Source: an uncultured Ardenticatenia bacterium
GTDB taxonomy: Bacteria; Chloroflexota; Anaerolineae; 4572-78; NAK82
Direction of reading: 5' to 3'
Length of the DNA: 64,000 nucleotides
NCBI GenBank assembly: GCA_937127125.1
Contig: CAKZLO010000034.1
Span: 143,257-207,256, forward strand
Positions 55,428 through 64,000 of the stretch are shown in pieces (position 1 is the stretch's first letter; every line of letters begins with the position of its first letter). The notes beneath the pieces are model-generated. The model did not search any database. It saw only the letters and a list, made by a program, of their open reading frames with translations, and had not been told where the DNA came from. The position numbers were made by a program, and so were the translations under genes.

Positions 55428-57089
55428 ATGAGCAGCAAGCTACGAAATCTTTTGGGTGTGCTCGCTATGCTTTCGATGCTGTTGGCGCTCGCCGCGCCGG
55501 CACTGGCGCAGGAGCCGACCGAGGAAGCCGGGATGATCAGTGGTTTCCCAACTACTGACCCCAACGAGGCCAAGACTGCGTTGGCGGCATTTGAGAAGGC
55601 GGACAAGGGGCAGCCGGACCCAGCCTGGAAGGGCAAGAAGCTGACGATCGCCGTCTACTCTGGTGGTCAGCGCGGCCCCATCTCCGGTCCGCTTTACTTC
55701 TGGCGCAACAAGTTCGAGGAGCTGACGGGAGCGACCTACGACATCGTTGAAATCCCATTTGCCGAGTTGCGCGAGAAGATCTTCACCGACTTGCAGACCG
55801 GCGCTGGCACTTACGATATCCTTATCAACTGCTCCAACTACTACGGTGACTACATCCTTAATGACTGGATCGTCCCGATCGACCAGTACTTCGATGATCC
55901 GCGCTTCCCCAAGTGGGATCGTGCGTCAATCGCTCCCGCCGTGGCCCGGTTGATGCAATGGGGTGATCGCTGGTACGGTGGCAACAATGACCATGATGCC
56001 CAGGTGCTCTACTATCGCCGGGACATTATCGAGGATCCCAAGTGGCAGGCTGCTTTCAAAGAGGAAATGGGCTACGATATGCCGGTGAAGATGGAGACTT
56101 GGGAAGAGGTGTTGGACATCGCCAAGTTCTTCAACAAGAAGGACTGGAATGGCGATGGTGACCCGGATGATGGCATCACGCTGCACCTGAAGGTTGGTGG
56201 GCAGGGCTTCTTCCACTTTATGGCTCTGTCGGCGCCTTACGTGGTCATCCCTTACCCGGGTGATCCGCCCACCAAGGTCACCAAGTATCACAACGTGTAC
56301 TGGTTCGACCCCGAAACGATGGAGCCACTGATCAACTCACCTGGCCATGTGAGGGCGCTCGAGATGCTGCTCGCACTGTCCAAGGCGGGCCCTCCGGCCA
56401 TGTGGGGCTGGAGCCTAGGTGAGGCGTGGGCCGACTTCCTGTCCGGCAATGCCGTGATGACCTTCTCCTGGGGTGATGTTGGCTCACTGTCGCAGGATCC
56501 GACCCAATCGGTCATCCAGGGCAAGCTGGGTGCGCGTGGTATTCCCGGCACCAAGTCTCCTTACGACCGTGAGAAGGGTCAGTTCCTGAATCTGGAGAAG
56601 CCCAATATGGTGGGCAACCAGGTGGGTTGCTCATGGCATCCTGTCATCTCCAAGTTCAGCAAGGAGCCTGAGCTGGCCTACTACTTCATCGCCTGGCAGT
56701 CCACGCCGGAGATCAACCACTGGAACGTAGCCTACGGCTGGACTGGAGTAGATCCGGGCACCACCTATGACTGGTTCCCGCCCTACGGCACAGCCACGAT
56801 TGAGGAGTATGTAGCTGGTGGCTACCATCCAGACGATGCCAAGGCCTTCATTGGCGCGTACCAGGACAACTTCTACAACTACCCGATCTTCCAGAACTAT
56901 ATGCGTATCCCTGGCACGCCGGAGATGCAGGAGATCTGGGATGTGCACCTGTCCGAGGCCGTCACTGGTCAGGTCTCCCCGCAGGAAGCGCTGGATCGCA
57001 CTTACCAGGACTGGGTACGCATCGTGGAGGACTACGGCAAGGACACGCTGCTGAAGCTCTATCAAGAGTCGATCGGCTACCAGCCGTAA
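55428..57089 (+). CDS. Sugar ABC transporter solute-binding protein (family 1)
   Basis: A 553-residue extracellular sugar-binding protein. A signal peptide ends after APALA (about residue 28) without a lipobox. The SBP_bac_1 fold follows (VEIPFAELREKIFTDLQTGAGTYDI...). It is rich in aromatic and Asp residues (DWNGDGDPDDG looks like a calcium-type DxDxDG loop near 242), and the C-terminus is helical. Third codon positions are mostly G or C and codon choice is much more biased than in neighbours, as in highly expressed genes. A strong hairpin follows, separating it from the permeases, as often seen when binding protein must exceed permease. Confidence 0.9.
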   Translation: MSSKLRNLLGVLAMLSMLLALAAPALAQEPTEEAGMISGFPTTDPNEAKTALAAFEKADKGQPDPAWKGKKLTIAVYSGGQRGPISGPLYFWRNKFEELTGATYDIVEIPFAELREKIFTDLQTGAGTYDILINCSNYYGDYILNDWIVPIDQYFDDPRFPKWDRASIAPAVARLMQWGDRWYGGNNDHDAQVLYYRRDIIEDPKWQAAFKEEMGYDMPVKMETWEEVLDIAKFFNKKDWNGDGDPDDGITLHLKVGGQGFFHFMALSAPYVVIPYPGDPPTKVTKYHNVYWFDPETMEPLINSPGHVRALEMLLALSKAGPPAMWGWSLGEAWADFLSGNAVMTFSWGDVGSLSQDPTQSVIQGKLGARGIPGTKSPYDREKGQFLNLEKPNMVGNQVGCSWHPVISKFSKEPELAYYFIAWQSTPEINHWNVAYGWTGVDPGTTYDWFPPYGTATIEEYVAGGYHPDDAKAFIGAYQDNFYNYPIFQNYMRIPGTPEMQEIWDVHLSEAVTGQVSPQEALDRTYQDWVRIVEDYGKDTLLKLYQESIGYQP

Positions 57090-57110
57090 TCCTGTTGTGC
57101 GGATGAATCG

Positions 57111-57146
57111 TGGGGAGGAACCTCTGCAAACGGGGGTTCCTCCCCA
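57111..57146 (+). terminator. Intercistronic hairpin after the binding-protein gene
   Basis: A perfect 12-base stem TGGGGAGGAACC / GGTTCCTCCCCA with a 12-base loop, then TAATAATTT. It lies 21 bases after the stop and 30 bases before the permease start. It probably causes partial termination or protects the upstream mRNA. Confidence 0.6.
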
Positions 57147-57175
57147 TAATAATTTACGAAGAAAACGGGTGAACC

Positions 57176-58042
57176 ATGCCAGAACGAAGTCGTGTGAAGT
57201 ATGTGTTTGTATTACCCGGCATCATTTGGGTATTGTGTTTCACCATTTTCCCCTTGTTGTATTCATTGCGTTTGGCCTTTTTTCAGGCGCGACTGGGCAA
57301 GCCTGAAACCTTTATCTGGCTGGAGAACTTTCGGCGCGCCCTCTTCGATGATTATCGCTTTTGGAACTCCATGAGTGTGACCGTCTTCTTTGTAGCATGC
57401 AGCGTCGTCTGTACGGTGTCATTAGGGCTTGCCTTAGCGCTTCTGTTCAACCGACCATTACGTGGTCAGCGTCTTTTTCGTGCGTTGTTCACCACGCCAC
57501 TTTTCACCGCGCCGATTGCCTTGGGATACTTAGGATTGACCATCTTCCATGAACAGGTCGGTGCCGTCAATACTGTCTTGCTGGCGCTGGGGGTGGAAAA
57601 TCCTCCGGCGTGGTTCTCCTCCATTTGGCCAGCACGCATTGCCATCGTCTTGGTAGATATCTGGCAATGGACACCTTTCTGCTTCTTGGTCTTACTGGCC
57701 GGGTTGCAATCACTCCCCGACGAGATCTACGAGGCTGCCTGGCTGGATACGTCGTCGAGCTGGGACATCTTTCGTCATATCACGTTGCCGTTACTCACTC
57801 CGGTGCTTTTCACTGTCAGCATCCTGCGCATGGTCGAAGCGTTCAAGGTGCTGGACATCCCATTCAGCATGACGAGCGGCGGCCCGGGTGCCGCAACGCA
57901 GACGTACTCCTTCTACATTTACCTGACTGGCCTGCGCAATTTCAACGCTGGCTACGCGTCAGCATTGGCATATATCCTGCTTATTGTTATGCTGCTTATC
58001 AGTCTGTCGTTCTTCAATCGGCTGCGCCAGATCTACGAATAA
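57176..58042 (+). CDS. Sugar ABC transporter permease, MalF/UgpA type
   Basis: A 288-residue permease with six helices. The EAA loop is EIYEAAWLDTSSSWDIFRHITLPLLTPV near residue 185, and GGPGAATQTYSFYIY is typical of carbohydrate CUT1 permeases. It pairs with the next gene 18 bases on. No ATPase is in the cluster, so a shared MsmX/UgpC-like ATPase elsewhere is expected. Confidence 0.9.
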   Translation: MPERSRVKYVFVLPGIIWVLCFTIFPLLYSLRLAFFQARLGKPETFIWLENFRRALFDDYRFWNSMSVTVFFVACSVVCTVSLGLALALLFNRPLRGQRLFRALFTTPLFTAPIALGYLGLTIFHEQVGAVNTVLLALGVENPPAWFSSIWPARIAIVLVDIWQWTPFCFLVLLAGLQSLPDEIYEAAWLDTSSSWDIFRHITLPLLTPVLFTVSILRMVEAFKVLDIPFSMTSGGPGAATQTYSFYIYLTGLRNFNAGYASALAYILLIVMLLISLSFFNRLRQIYE

Positions 58043-58060
58043 CGGGAAGGCAAGAGGATT

Positions 58061-58915
58061 ATGTATCAAGGCAAGAGCACACTTGGTGGCAAGATCGCCC
58101 TGTGGATTGTTATTCTGATCGCCGTCGCGTGGGCAATCTTCCCATTCTATTGGGCGATTGTTACTTCTTTCAAGCAACCTGGTGTCATTATGACCACGCC
58201 ATCGTTGTTCCCATGGCTGCAATTTACCCCAACTTTGGCCAACTGGAAGGATGAATTCACCCAGCGTTGGCCAGAGATCAGCCGCGCACTCGGCAATAGC
58301 CTGATTGTCTCAGTGGGTGCGACACTTGTCGCTATTACATTGGGAACGATGGCTGGTTACGGGCTGGCGCGTTTTCGCTTTCGGCGCTGGAAGAACAAAG
58401 ATATGACTATGTGGTTTCTCTCACAACGCTTTCTGCCGCCGATGGCCACTGTTATTCCGTTCTTCATGGTGATGAAATTCTTGAACTTATTGGATACCCA
58501 GCTGGCGCTCATTCTCGTAAATGCTACCTTTACTATGCCTTTTGCTGTGCTCACATTGCGCGATGTATTCAAAGAGCTGCCTAAGGAGATGGAAGAATCC
58601 GCCTGGGTAGATGGTGCCTCCCACTTCCAGGCATTTTTCCGGATCGCCTTGCCATTGGCTGCCCCAGCGATTGCAGCGGCGGCAGTGATCTGTTTTGCGT
58701 TCTCTTGGAACGAATTTCTCTTCGCTTTGATCCTCACTTACCGCAATGCTCAGCCGATTACAGTGGTGATTGCAGGCGTGGAACACACCCAGGGCGTACA
58801 ATTTTGGTTTGTCGCGACGCGACTGCTTATTGCTATCCTGCCGCCGGCGTTGCTGGCGCTTACTGCCCAACGTTATATTGTGCGGGGTCTAACCTTCGGC
58901 GCGGTCAAAGGATAA
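58061..58915 (+). CDS. Sugar ABC transporter permease, MalG/UgpE type
   Basis: A 284-residue second permease of the CUT1 class with six helices and the EAA loop EESAWVDGASHFQAFFRIALPLAAPA near residue 180. QRYIVRGLTFGAVKG is the usual C-terminus. A terminator at 58953-59002 closes the operon. Confidence 0.9.
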   Translation: MYQGKSTLGGKIALWIVILIAVAWAIFPFYWAIVTSFKQPGVIMTTPSLFPWLQFTPTLANWKDEFTQRWPEISRALGNSLIVSVGATLVAITLGTMAGYGLARFRFRRWKNKDMTMWFLSQRFLPPMATVIPFFMVMKFLNLLDTQLALILVNATFTMPFAVLTLRDVFKELPKEMEESAWVDGASHFQAFFRIALPLAAPAIAAAAVICFAFSWNEFLFALILTYRNAQPITVVIAGVEHTQGVQFWFVATRLLIAILPPALLALTAQRYIVRGLTFGAVKG

Positions 58916-58952
58916 TATCGCTGCGTACCGTGGGTGACCTGCTTTGGCTTGA

Positions 58953-59002
58953 TGGCCGGCTTCGGGTGGCTCAGTACATGCTTGCCGAGGCCGGCCACTT
59001 TT
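58953..59002 (+). terminator. Terminator of the sugar ABC operon
   Basis: TGGCCGGCTTCGG (58953-58965) pairs with CCGAGGCCGGCCA (58985-58997): 13 pairs with one U-G wobble around a 19-base loop. It is followed by CTTTTTCTT. Confidence 0.75.
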
Positions 59003-59035
59003 TCTTGGTAGAATGTCTCTGCCTTCCTTGCTGTG

Positions 59036-59069
59036 TTGACATGGTCTGTAGGGTGAGCATCTCTATAAT
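59036..59069 (+). promoter_or_regulatory. Promoter-like elements before miaA with unusual spacing
   Basis: A perfect TTGACA (59036-59041) and a perfect TATAAT (59064-59069) are separated by 22 bases, longer than the usual 16-18. The -10 box lies 44 bases before the miaA start. The -10 box is probably real, used either with an activator or with a weak -35. Confidence 0.4.
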
Positions 59070-59112
59070 ACAAGACTGCTAAACCTGGATTTCAGCTGCT
59101 CCCCAGGCAGAT

Positions 59113-60072
59113 ATGAGCGTGAGAGCTCCTTTGATCGTAATCGTGGGGCCGACTGCGGTTGGCAAGACGGCTCTCGCTATACAGTTGTGTCAGCGCTATA
59201 ACGGTGAAATTGTCTCGGCCGATTCGCGTCAGGTCTACCGCGGAATGGACATCGGCACCGCCAAGCCGACACCCGCCGAACAATCTGCTGTGCGTCACCA
59301 CTTGATTGATATCATTGAGCCGGATCGGACACTTGGGATAGCTGAGTATCAATTGTTAGCTTACGCTGCTATCGAGGATGTGTTGCGTCGTGGACTGCTT
59401 CCCTTCCTGGTCGGTGGGAGTGGCCAGTACGTGCGCGCTGTAATTGAAGGCTGGCGTGTGCCGCGCGTGCCCCCTGATTACCAATTGCGTGCCGAGCTTC
59501 AGGTCGAAGCACAGCGCATTGGCGCTCACGGGTTACATGCCAGACTGGCGGTTTTAGATCCGGTAGCGGCTGCCCGAATCGACCCGCGCAACGTGCGGCG
59601 TGTGATTCGCGCTCTCGAAGTATGCCTCAAGACTGGCAAGCCCATTAGTGTGCAGCAGGGCGCCCAGCCGCCTCCCTATCGTATCCTCCAGATCGGCCTG
59701 ACGATGCCCCGTCAACAGCTGTACGCGCGTGTTGACGCGAGAGTGGATCGCATGATGGCAGAGGGACTATTGGATGAGGTGCGCAAACTGGTGGCACAGG
59801 GTTATAATCTCACCCTGCCGGCAATGTCCGGGCTGGGCTATCGCCAGCTGGGGCAGTATCTGACCGGCCACATCAGTCTTGAGGAAGCGGTACGAATGAT
59901 CAAGAAAGAGACGCGCCGCTTCATTCGTCAGCAGTATAACTGGTTTCGGCTGGACGATCCTGCCATCCATTGGGTGGATGTCAGCCGGGATGATGCATTT
60001 GAAACAGCTTGCCAGCTAGTTGGGGATTTCCTTGGTGGGCTCTCCAGAAGTTCTCTTACGCCGTTGAGGTGA
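59113..60072 (+). CDS. miaA: tRNA dimethylallyltransferase
   Basis: A 319-residue MiaA that prenylates A37 of tRNAs reading UNN codons. The P-loop is GPTAVGKT (12-19), with DSRQVYRGMDIGTAKPT near 37 for tRNA and DMAPP binding, VGGSGQYVRAVIEG near 101, and MSGLGYRQLGQYL near 237. The 3' end overlaps the convergent gene on the other strand by 57 bases. Confidence 0.93.
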   Translation: MSVRAPLIVIVGPTAVGKTALAIQLCQRYNGEIVSADSRQVYRGMDIGTAKPTPAEQSAVRHHLIDIIEPDRTLGIAEYQLLAYAAIEDVLRRGLLPFLVGGSGQYVRAVIEGWRVPRVPPDYQLRAELQVEAQRIGAHGLHARLAVLDPVAAARIDPRNVRRVIRALEVCLKTGKPISVQQGAQPPPYRILQIGLTMPRQQLYARVDARVDRMMAEGLLDEVRKLVAQGYNLTLPAMSGLGYRQLGQYLTGHISLEEAVRMIKKETRRFIRQQYNWFRLDDPAIHWVDVSRDDAFETACQLVGDFLGGLSRSSLTPLR

Positions 60073-61209
60073 ACGACGGCGTGATGAGTTATCCATTGCT
60101 TCCTCGCCTGGGGTGGACATCTCAGCCTGAGTAGTTAGTGTCGATGCGACCGTCACGGAAGGCACGTTTTCAGATTGCACTACTGGCTGTATAATGGCTG
60201 GCGACGAGGTCGGATACTGCCGTGTTCCAAGACGGCTGAGCACTATTGCGCCCAATCCAGTTGCAGCTGCGATCAACCATACTACTACTCCGATCAACCA
60301 GAAGAAAAAGCCCAAACAAGGCGTCCTGCCGAGCGCTATCAATATTTGTTGCCCGGCTGTCAGCACCAGTGTGCCTACTAGTGCGGTGACCATTGGTTCC
60401 GGGGAGGCTCTTTTGTTCAGGAGTGGCATCAAATGCTGCCCGAGCCAATAGCCGACCATTGTCCAGCCTAACAGGGTGGCAAGCACGAGAGGAAGGGTAA
60501 GAATCATACCCAGCGGGCTCAAACATACGGTAAGCATCAGCACGGCGATGACGAAGAGACTGATAGACCCGATCAGCAAGCCGACGCCGAAGCTGGCCGC
60601 TGTGGCGTTGCGGATCGAGTGTACAATCGTGGCAGAATGGTGGGGTAGCAGCCGCACTGCCAACAACCCTATGATCGCTACTACCATCGCAGTCACTCCC
60701 ACCCAGAAGAGTCGCCATACTCCAGCCACTACACTTGAACCACTCCACCCAAACATCATCGTTACCGGCAATCCCCATCCGGCAAAGCGCCATACAGACT
60801 GGCCAAGGTTGAGCCCTCCGATCTCTCTTGTCGCTCCCGCTACATGCGCACCCGCTTCTCTTTGTATACGTCCCCCTACAGCAGAGACATTCCCTGTGAC
60901 TTGCGCGGTGGAAGCCAGATAAATGTTGCCTCCCACGACGAATACATTGCCTTGCACTGAGCCATTGAGCACAGCGGATCCCGCCAAAATAGTCAGGTTG
61001 CCAGCAATGCGGCTACCTGCTGCCATGGTGACGTGTCCGCCCAGAACAATCAGATCGCCTTCGAATGTCTGTCCAGATTCTAGCTTCACGTCACGTCCAA
61101 AAACAATCTGTCCTGCCCTGCCAGCTCCTTGGGCATAGGCAGGCATCGCCGTCGCTGCTAGGAGCAGTGCCAGCGTCATCAGTACGCTTATATTCACTAG
61201 GTTCTTCAT
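60016..61209 (-). CDS. Bactofilin-like beta-helix membrane protein
   Basis: 397 residues. A cleavable signal (MPAYAQ, about residue 26) precedes short right-handed/left-handed beta-helix repeats of the polymer-forming (bactofilin) type (LIVLGGHVTMAAGSRIAGNLTILAGSAVLNGSVQGNVFVVGG). About six membrane helices (from about 165 to 330) and a basic C-terminal tail (RRRSPQRRKRTSGEP) follow. This domain order is common in Chloroflexota and Firmicutes but lacks a known role. The final 19 codons lie on the strand opposite miaA. Confidence 0.7.
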   Translation of the reverse strand: MKNLVNISVLMTLALLLAATAMPAYAQGAGRAGQIVFGRDVKLESGQTFEGDLIVLGGHVTMAAGSRIAGNLTILAGSAVLNGSVQGNVFVVGGNIYLASTAQVTGNVSAVGGRIQREAGAHVAGATREIGGLNLGQSVWRFAGWGLPVTMMFGWSGSSVVAGVWRLFWVGVTAMVVAIIGLLAVRLLPHHSATIVHSIRNATAASFGVGLLIGSISLFVIAVLMLTVCLSPLGMILTLPLVLATLLGWTMVGYWLGQHLMPLLNKRASPEPMVTALVGTLVLTAGQQILIALGRTPCLGFFFWLIGVVVWLIAAATGLGAIVLSRLGTRQYPTSSPAIIQPVVQSENVPSVTVASTLTTQAEMSTPGEEAMDNSSRRRSPQRRKRTSGEPTKEIPN

Positions 61210-61330
61210 AGGTGTTCACCTTTGGCCTTTCGTATGATTGGACATTGGGTTTGGACCTTCTCGTTCCGCCTCGATTTGCTATCTTGGAACGAATCCCCTG
61301 CCGATTTCGGTCGTGTAAGTCTGCCATGAG

Positions 61331-62707
61331 TTATGATGGTGCTACTTCGCTCAATGGCCTGTCCTTCGTTTCACGTCCAAGGATCAGTGCAGTGGCTCCG
61401 GCTACAGCAAATGCCACTGCATAGGTGGTGAGCGCCAGCGTCAGGGCTACATCTAACAGCCATGCACCCAACAGCGGCGCCATGATGCCAGCGATGCGTG
61501 CGACACCTCCTGCCCATCCCATGCCGGTGCCGCGCGCGGAAGTAGGATAAAGTTCGGGTGTGTATGCGTATAGTACTCCCCATGCCCCCAAGGCAAAGAA
61601 GCTCATTAAGGCAGAGGCAAGCACAATATCGGTTGCGTTGGATACGACGGCGAAGACATAGGTGGCCGCTGCGCTCCCCAGAAGGTAGAGCCCCAGTGTC
61701 CGTGGTCGTCCCACCACTTCGATCAGCCAAGCTGCACTGAAATAGCCCGGCAGCTGTGCCAGCGCCAAGAGAAATGTATTTTGGTAGACGGGCAGAAGCG
61801 CAAAACCCTGAGCACGGAAGATGCTTGGCAACCACGTGAAGACGCCATAGTAAGCCAGGCTGAGCGAAAACCAGACAAGGGTGGTCATCAGTGTCTGACT
61901 GAGGTACTGTCTCGTGAAGATAGTGCGCAGGGGCACTTGGGTGTGGGCCGCTTCAACTGCTAGCGTACCAATGTAAAGATTGACACCGTTCTCCTGGGCG
62001 ACGCGCTGAAGCACCTGACGTGCGCCGTCTGCGTCTCCCTTGATTAATAGGTAGCGTGGCGACTCTGGCATAGCGCGACGAATCCAAAAAACGATGAGCC
62101 CGGGCAGTGCACTGGCTGCCAACAAGTAGCGCCAACCGATCTCAGGGAACTGGGGTATAATGAGCCATGCCAAGGCTGCCGCGGCCACGGTGCCCAGAGC
62201 CCAGAAGCTTTCCAGATAGACCAGATGGCGGCCACGGTGACGCGTTGGCAGGTACTCGCTAAACATCGCGTAATCCACCGGGAGAGTGCCACCCACTCCA
62301 AAACCGGTGAAGAATCGCAGTACCAACAATACGGGAAAACTGGGGGCCAGTGCACTCAGGAAACCAAAGAAGCTATCAATGCCGATGGTGGTAACGAAGC
62401 TGAAGCGGCGACCGGTGTAATCGCTGAACTGACCCCAAAACCAAGCTCCAAGGAGCATCCCAGCAAACAGCAGCGAGGTGAGCAGTCCACCCTGCTCGCG
62501 GCTGAGGCCCCAGTCAGCCATCAAGCTTGGCACCGCGAAACCGATGAGTAGCACTTCCATCGCATCCGCGGCCCAGCTCGCGCCACAGATCCACATCAGC
62601 CGACGCTGAAAGCGACCAAAACCGATGCGGTCAATCACCTCTCCTACAGTTTCAGAAGCAGCTTGCTGTTTGGTGGATATGTTGTTTTCCGGATACGTGT
62701 GCAACAA
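61331..62707 (-). CDS. MFS transporter, sugar/metabolite symporter type
   Basis: About 458 residues with 12 helices. The A-like motif between helices 2 and 3 is GQFSDYTGRRFSFV, RFFTGFGVGGTLPVDYAMFSEYLPTRHRGRHL lies after helix 4, and ESPRYLL follows helix 6. These match the sugar porter/aromatic acid (SV2-like) branch. The frame extends upstream into the -10 box; a TTG at 62707 with GAGGGGG 5 bases ahead is the plausible start. Substrate unknown. A TATAAT on the minus strand at 62752-62747 marks the promoter. Confidence 0.82.
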   Translation of the reverse strand: MLHTYPENNISTKQQAASETVGEVIDRIGFGRFQRRLMWICGASWAADAMEVLLIGFAVPSLMADWGLSREQGGLLTSLLFAGMLLGAWFWGQFSDYTGRRFSFVTTIGIDSFFGFLSALAPSFPVLLVLRFFTGFGVGGTLPVDYAMFSEYLPTRHRGRHLVYLESFWALGTVAAAALAWLIIPQFPEIGWRYLLAASALPGLIVFWIRRAMPESPRYLLIKGDADGARQVLQRVAQENGVNLYIGTLAVEAAHTQVPLRTIFTRQYLSQTLMTTLVWFSLSLAYYGVFTWLPSIFRAQGFALLPVYQNTFLLALAQLPGYFSAAWLIEVVGRPRTLGLYLLGSAAATYVFAVVSNATDIVLASALMSFFALGAWGVLYAYTPELYPTSARGTGMGWAGGVARIAGIMAPLLGAWLLDVALTLALTTYAVAFAVAGATALILGRETKDRPLSEVAPS

Positions 62708-62746
62708 TGCTACCCCCTCGAAGGCAACGATCAAAGTCTCTGCTCT

Positions 62747-62752
62747 ATTATA
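62747..62752 (-). promoter_or_regulatory. -10 box of the MFS transporter gene
   Basis: A perfect TATAAT on the minus strand, with a start near 62740, 33 bases before the TTG start codon. No good -35 is seen at the usual spacing. Confidence 0.4.
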
Positions 62753-62841
62753 GTGCAATCTGCTGAAATAAGATGCAACCGGCTGGGATGATCTGACTCT
62801 AACAAAACTTTAATTTTGATCTTATCCGACTCCAATACGAG

Positions 62842-62870
62842 TTGTATATCGTAGGGAAGGCTGTTATGAT
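62842..62870 (+). promoter_or_regulatory. Promoter of grpE-dnaJ
   Basis: TTGTAT (62842-62847), a 17-base spacer and TATGAT (62865-62870). The start would be near 62877. No CIRCE inverted repeat was seen, so HrcA control is not evident. Confidence 0.45.
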
Positions 62871-62899
62871 GTTTTAGGTTTCCCTATGGAGATGATAGT

Positions 62900-63454
62900 A
62901 TGATTCGATATCAGGTAAATCCACCCGGGCGTCGGATACCTGTGCGTGCTATGGACGATAACCATGAGGACCAGAGCTTCGCTTCACCTGTTGTGGATAC
63001 CGAGCTGGGCTCAGCAGAGTCTGCTGAGAAGATTGACTGGAAGACGTTGGCTCTTCGTTTGCAGACGGAGATGAGCAATTTCCGTAAGCGTCAAGAACAA
63101 CGGGCCGAGGAGGCGAGTGGACTTGAAAAGGAACGTTTGTTGCGACGTATCCTGCCTGTCGCCGACAATCTTCATCGTGCGCTTGTTGCCGATTTGTCGA
63201 GCCAAGAAAGGGGTGGTCACGTCGCGTTGCGAGAAGGGTTGCAGCTCACATATCATGAATTGAGGCGATTGTTGGAAAGCGAAGGTGTCAGGGAGATCGA
63301 AGCGCTTGGCCATCCTTTTACACCTGAGCTGCACGAGGCAGTTGCGACGGTGGCCGACCCTGTTCGAAGTGGTCTGGTTGTGGAGGTGGTGGAGCCTGGC
63401 TACGTGCTCAATGGTAAGCTTCTGCGACCGGCGCGCGTGGTGGTGGCAGCCTGA
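62900..63454 (+). CDS. grpE: Nucleotide exchange factor GrpE
   Basis: 184 residues. A disordered acidic N-terminus of about 45 residues is followed by the long coiled-coil ([28 protein letters not shown]...) and the C-terminal beta domain ([12 protein letters not shown]...[24 protein letters not shown]), the GrpE signature. It releases ADP from DnaK. GGAG precedes the ATG at 62900. A DnaJ-type gene follows after 20 bases; dnaK is not in the window. Confidence 0.92.
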   Translation: MIRYQVNPPGRRIPVRAMDDNHEDQSFASPVVDTELGSAESAEKIDWKTLALRLQTEMSNFRKRQEQRAEEASGLEKERLLRRILPVADNLHRALVADLSSQERGGHVALREGLQLTYHELRRLLESEGVREIEALGHPFTPELHEAVATVADPVRSGLVVEVVEPGYVLNGKLLRPARVVVAA

Positions 63455-63474
63455 CCGAGAGGTTGGGGAGAGTT

Positions 63475-64000
63475 ATGGAGTACAAGGACTATTACAAGAT
63501 CTTGGGCGTTGACAAGAACGCGACAGAGAAACAGATCAAGGCGGCCTATCGCAAGCTAGCGCGGCAGTATCATCCGGATATGAACCCCAACAATCCGGAG
63601 GCAGAGGCGCGTTTCAAGGAGATCAACGAAGCATACGAGGTGCTCAGCGATCCGGAGAAGCGGGCTAAGTATGATCAGCTGGGAGCTGATTGGCAGCGCT
63701 GGCAGCGAGCAGGTGGCCATCCCAGTGATTTCGACTGGAGCCGCTGGACCACAACGCCTGGTGGCCAGCGTGTCCACGTGCAATATGGCACGCCGGAGGA
63801 CTTTGCCGATCTGTTCAATGATGGCAGCTTGTTCTCCGAGTTTTTCAACAGCATCTTTGGCGGAATGGGTACCCGCACAAGCCGTACAGGGGGCTTTGGC
63901 ACCTATGAGTATCAGGCACGGCCACGGACAGGCCGTGATGTAGAATATGAAGTCGAGATCAGCTTGAGTGAAGCGTATCACGGCACCACGCGGGTGCTGA
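63475..64000 (+). CDS. DnaJ/CbpA-type co-chaperone, 5' part
   Basis: The first 175 codons run off the window end. The J-domain (1-70) has the HPD motif in [11 protein letters not shown]. It is followed by a Trp/Phe/Gly-rich linker ([23 protein letters not shown]) and then directly by the C-terminal substrate domain ([20 protein letters not shown]). No zinc-finger Cys repeats are met before that domain begins, so it resembles CbpA/type B J-proteins. GGGGAG precedes the ATG. Coupled to grpE. Confidence 0.85.
   Translation, partial: MEYKDYYKILGVDKNATEKQIKAAYRKLARQYHPDMNPNNPEAEARFKEINEAYEVLSDPEKRAKYDQLGADWQRWQRAGGHPSDFDWSRWTTTPGGQRVHVQYGTPEDFADLFNDGSLFSEFFNSIFGGMGTRTSRTGGFGTYEYQARPRTGRDVEYEVEISLSEAYHGTTRVL

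Overview
The window looks like an ordinary chromosomal segment of a free-living, probably thermophilic or anaerobic bacterium of the Chloroflexota (Anaerolineae-like). That placement is an inference from gene content: a cyclase-AAA-TPR signalling giant, UbiA/UbiD/UbiX/MenG genes suited to the late futalosine-type menaquinone route, Thr/Pro-rich lipoproteins, a pyruvate dehydrogenase of the E1alpha/E1beta/E2 type, and sugar and peptide ABC importers. No phage, insertion sequence, CRISPR array or rRNA was seen. Genes are tightly packed and often joined by 4-base ATGA overlaps. Many promoters are of sigma70 type, and several carry an extended TGC-TATAnT -10 box.

Layout. 1-1.9 kb: peptide ABC importer (solute-binding lipoprotein and the first codons of its permease), minus strand. 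2.2-8.2 kb: plus-strand run of a lipoprotein, a NYN nuclease-like protein, a membrane spermidine-synthase-like protein, a Pro/Thr-rich anchored protein and an orphan ABC ATPase. 8.3-17.3 kb: long minus-strand operon with late menaquinone genes (ubiD, ubiA, ubiX, menG-like) wrapped round an ABC ATPase/permease pair and ending in a cyclase-AAA-TPR protein. 17.6-20.9 kb: pyruvate dehydrogenase-type E1alpha, E1beta and E2, divergent from tgt-uppP-EEP phosphatase (21.2-24.2 kb). 24.2-29.7 kb: minus-strand operon of a phosphosugar mutase, a GlmU split into two genes, a CorC-like membrane protein, cytidine deaminase and a hydrolase. 30.2 kb: GYD protein. 31.0 kb: tRNA-Leu(GAG).

31.1-40.3 kb: plus-strand array that starts with two tandem transcarbamylases of the knotted YgeW/acetylornithine type and a carbamate kinase. 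It continues with a HicB-DinB fusion, a threonine-synthase-like enzyme, a GT2 glycosyltransferase, an uncharacterised fold-type II PLP enzyme and a Gfo/Idh/MocA oxidoreductase. This may be a catabolic route that makes ATP from a carbamoylated compound. 40.4-43.7 kb: thrS, DAHP synthase and chorismate mutase on the minus strand. Their leader carries the best regulatory find of the window: a 34-codon peptide with a Tyr-Tyr-His-Phe run set inside a complete 1:2 / 2:3 / 3:4 attenuator. 44.2-46.2 kb: gyrB.

46.3-50.0 kb: the methyl cycle as an operon (PfkB-type, probably adenosine, kinase; S-adenosylhomocysteinase; SAM synthetase). 50.1-53.1 kb: a cNMP-binding patatin phospholipase overlapping a GAF histidine kinase whose reading frame is broken by one base. 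53.2-54.7 kb: a membrane glycosyltransferase-like protein, predicted to be read from a leaderless mRNA. 55.4-58.9 kb: sugar ABC importer without its ATPase. 59.1-64.0 kb: miaA, a bactofilin-like membrane protein, an MFS transporter, grpE and the start of a dnaJ/cbpA gene that runs off the window.
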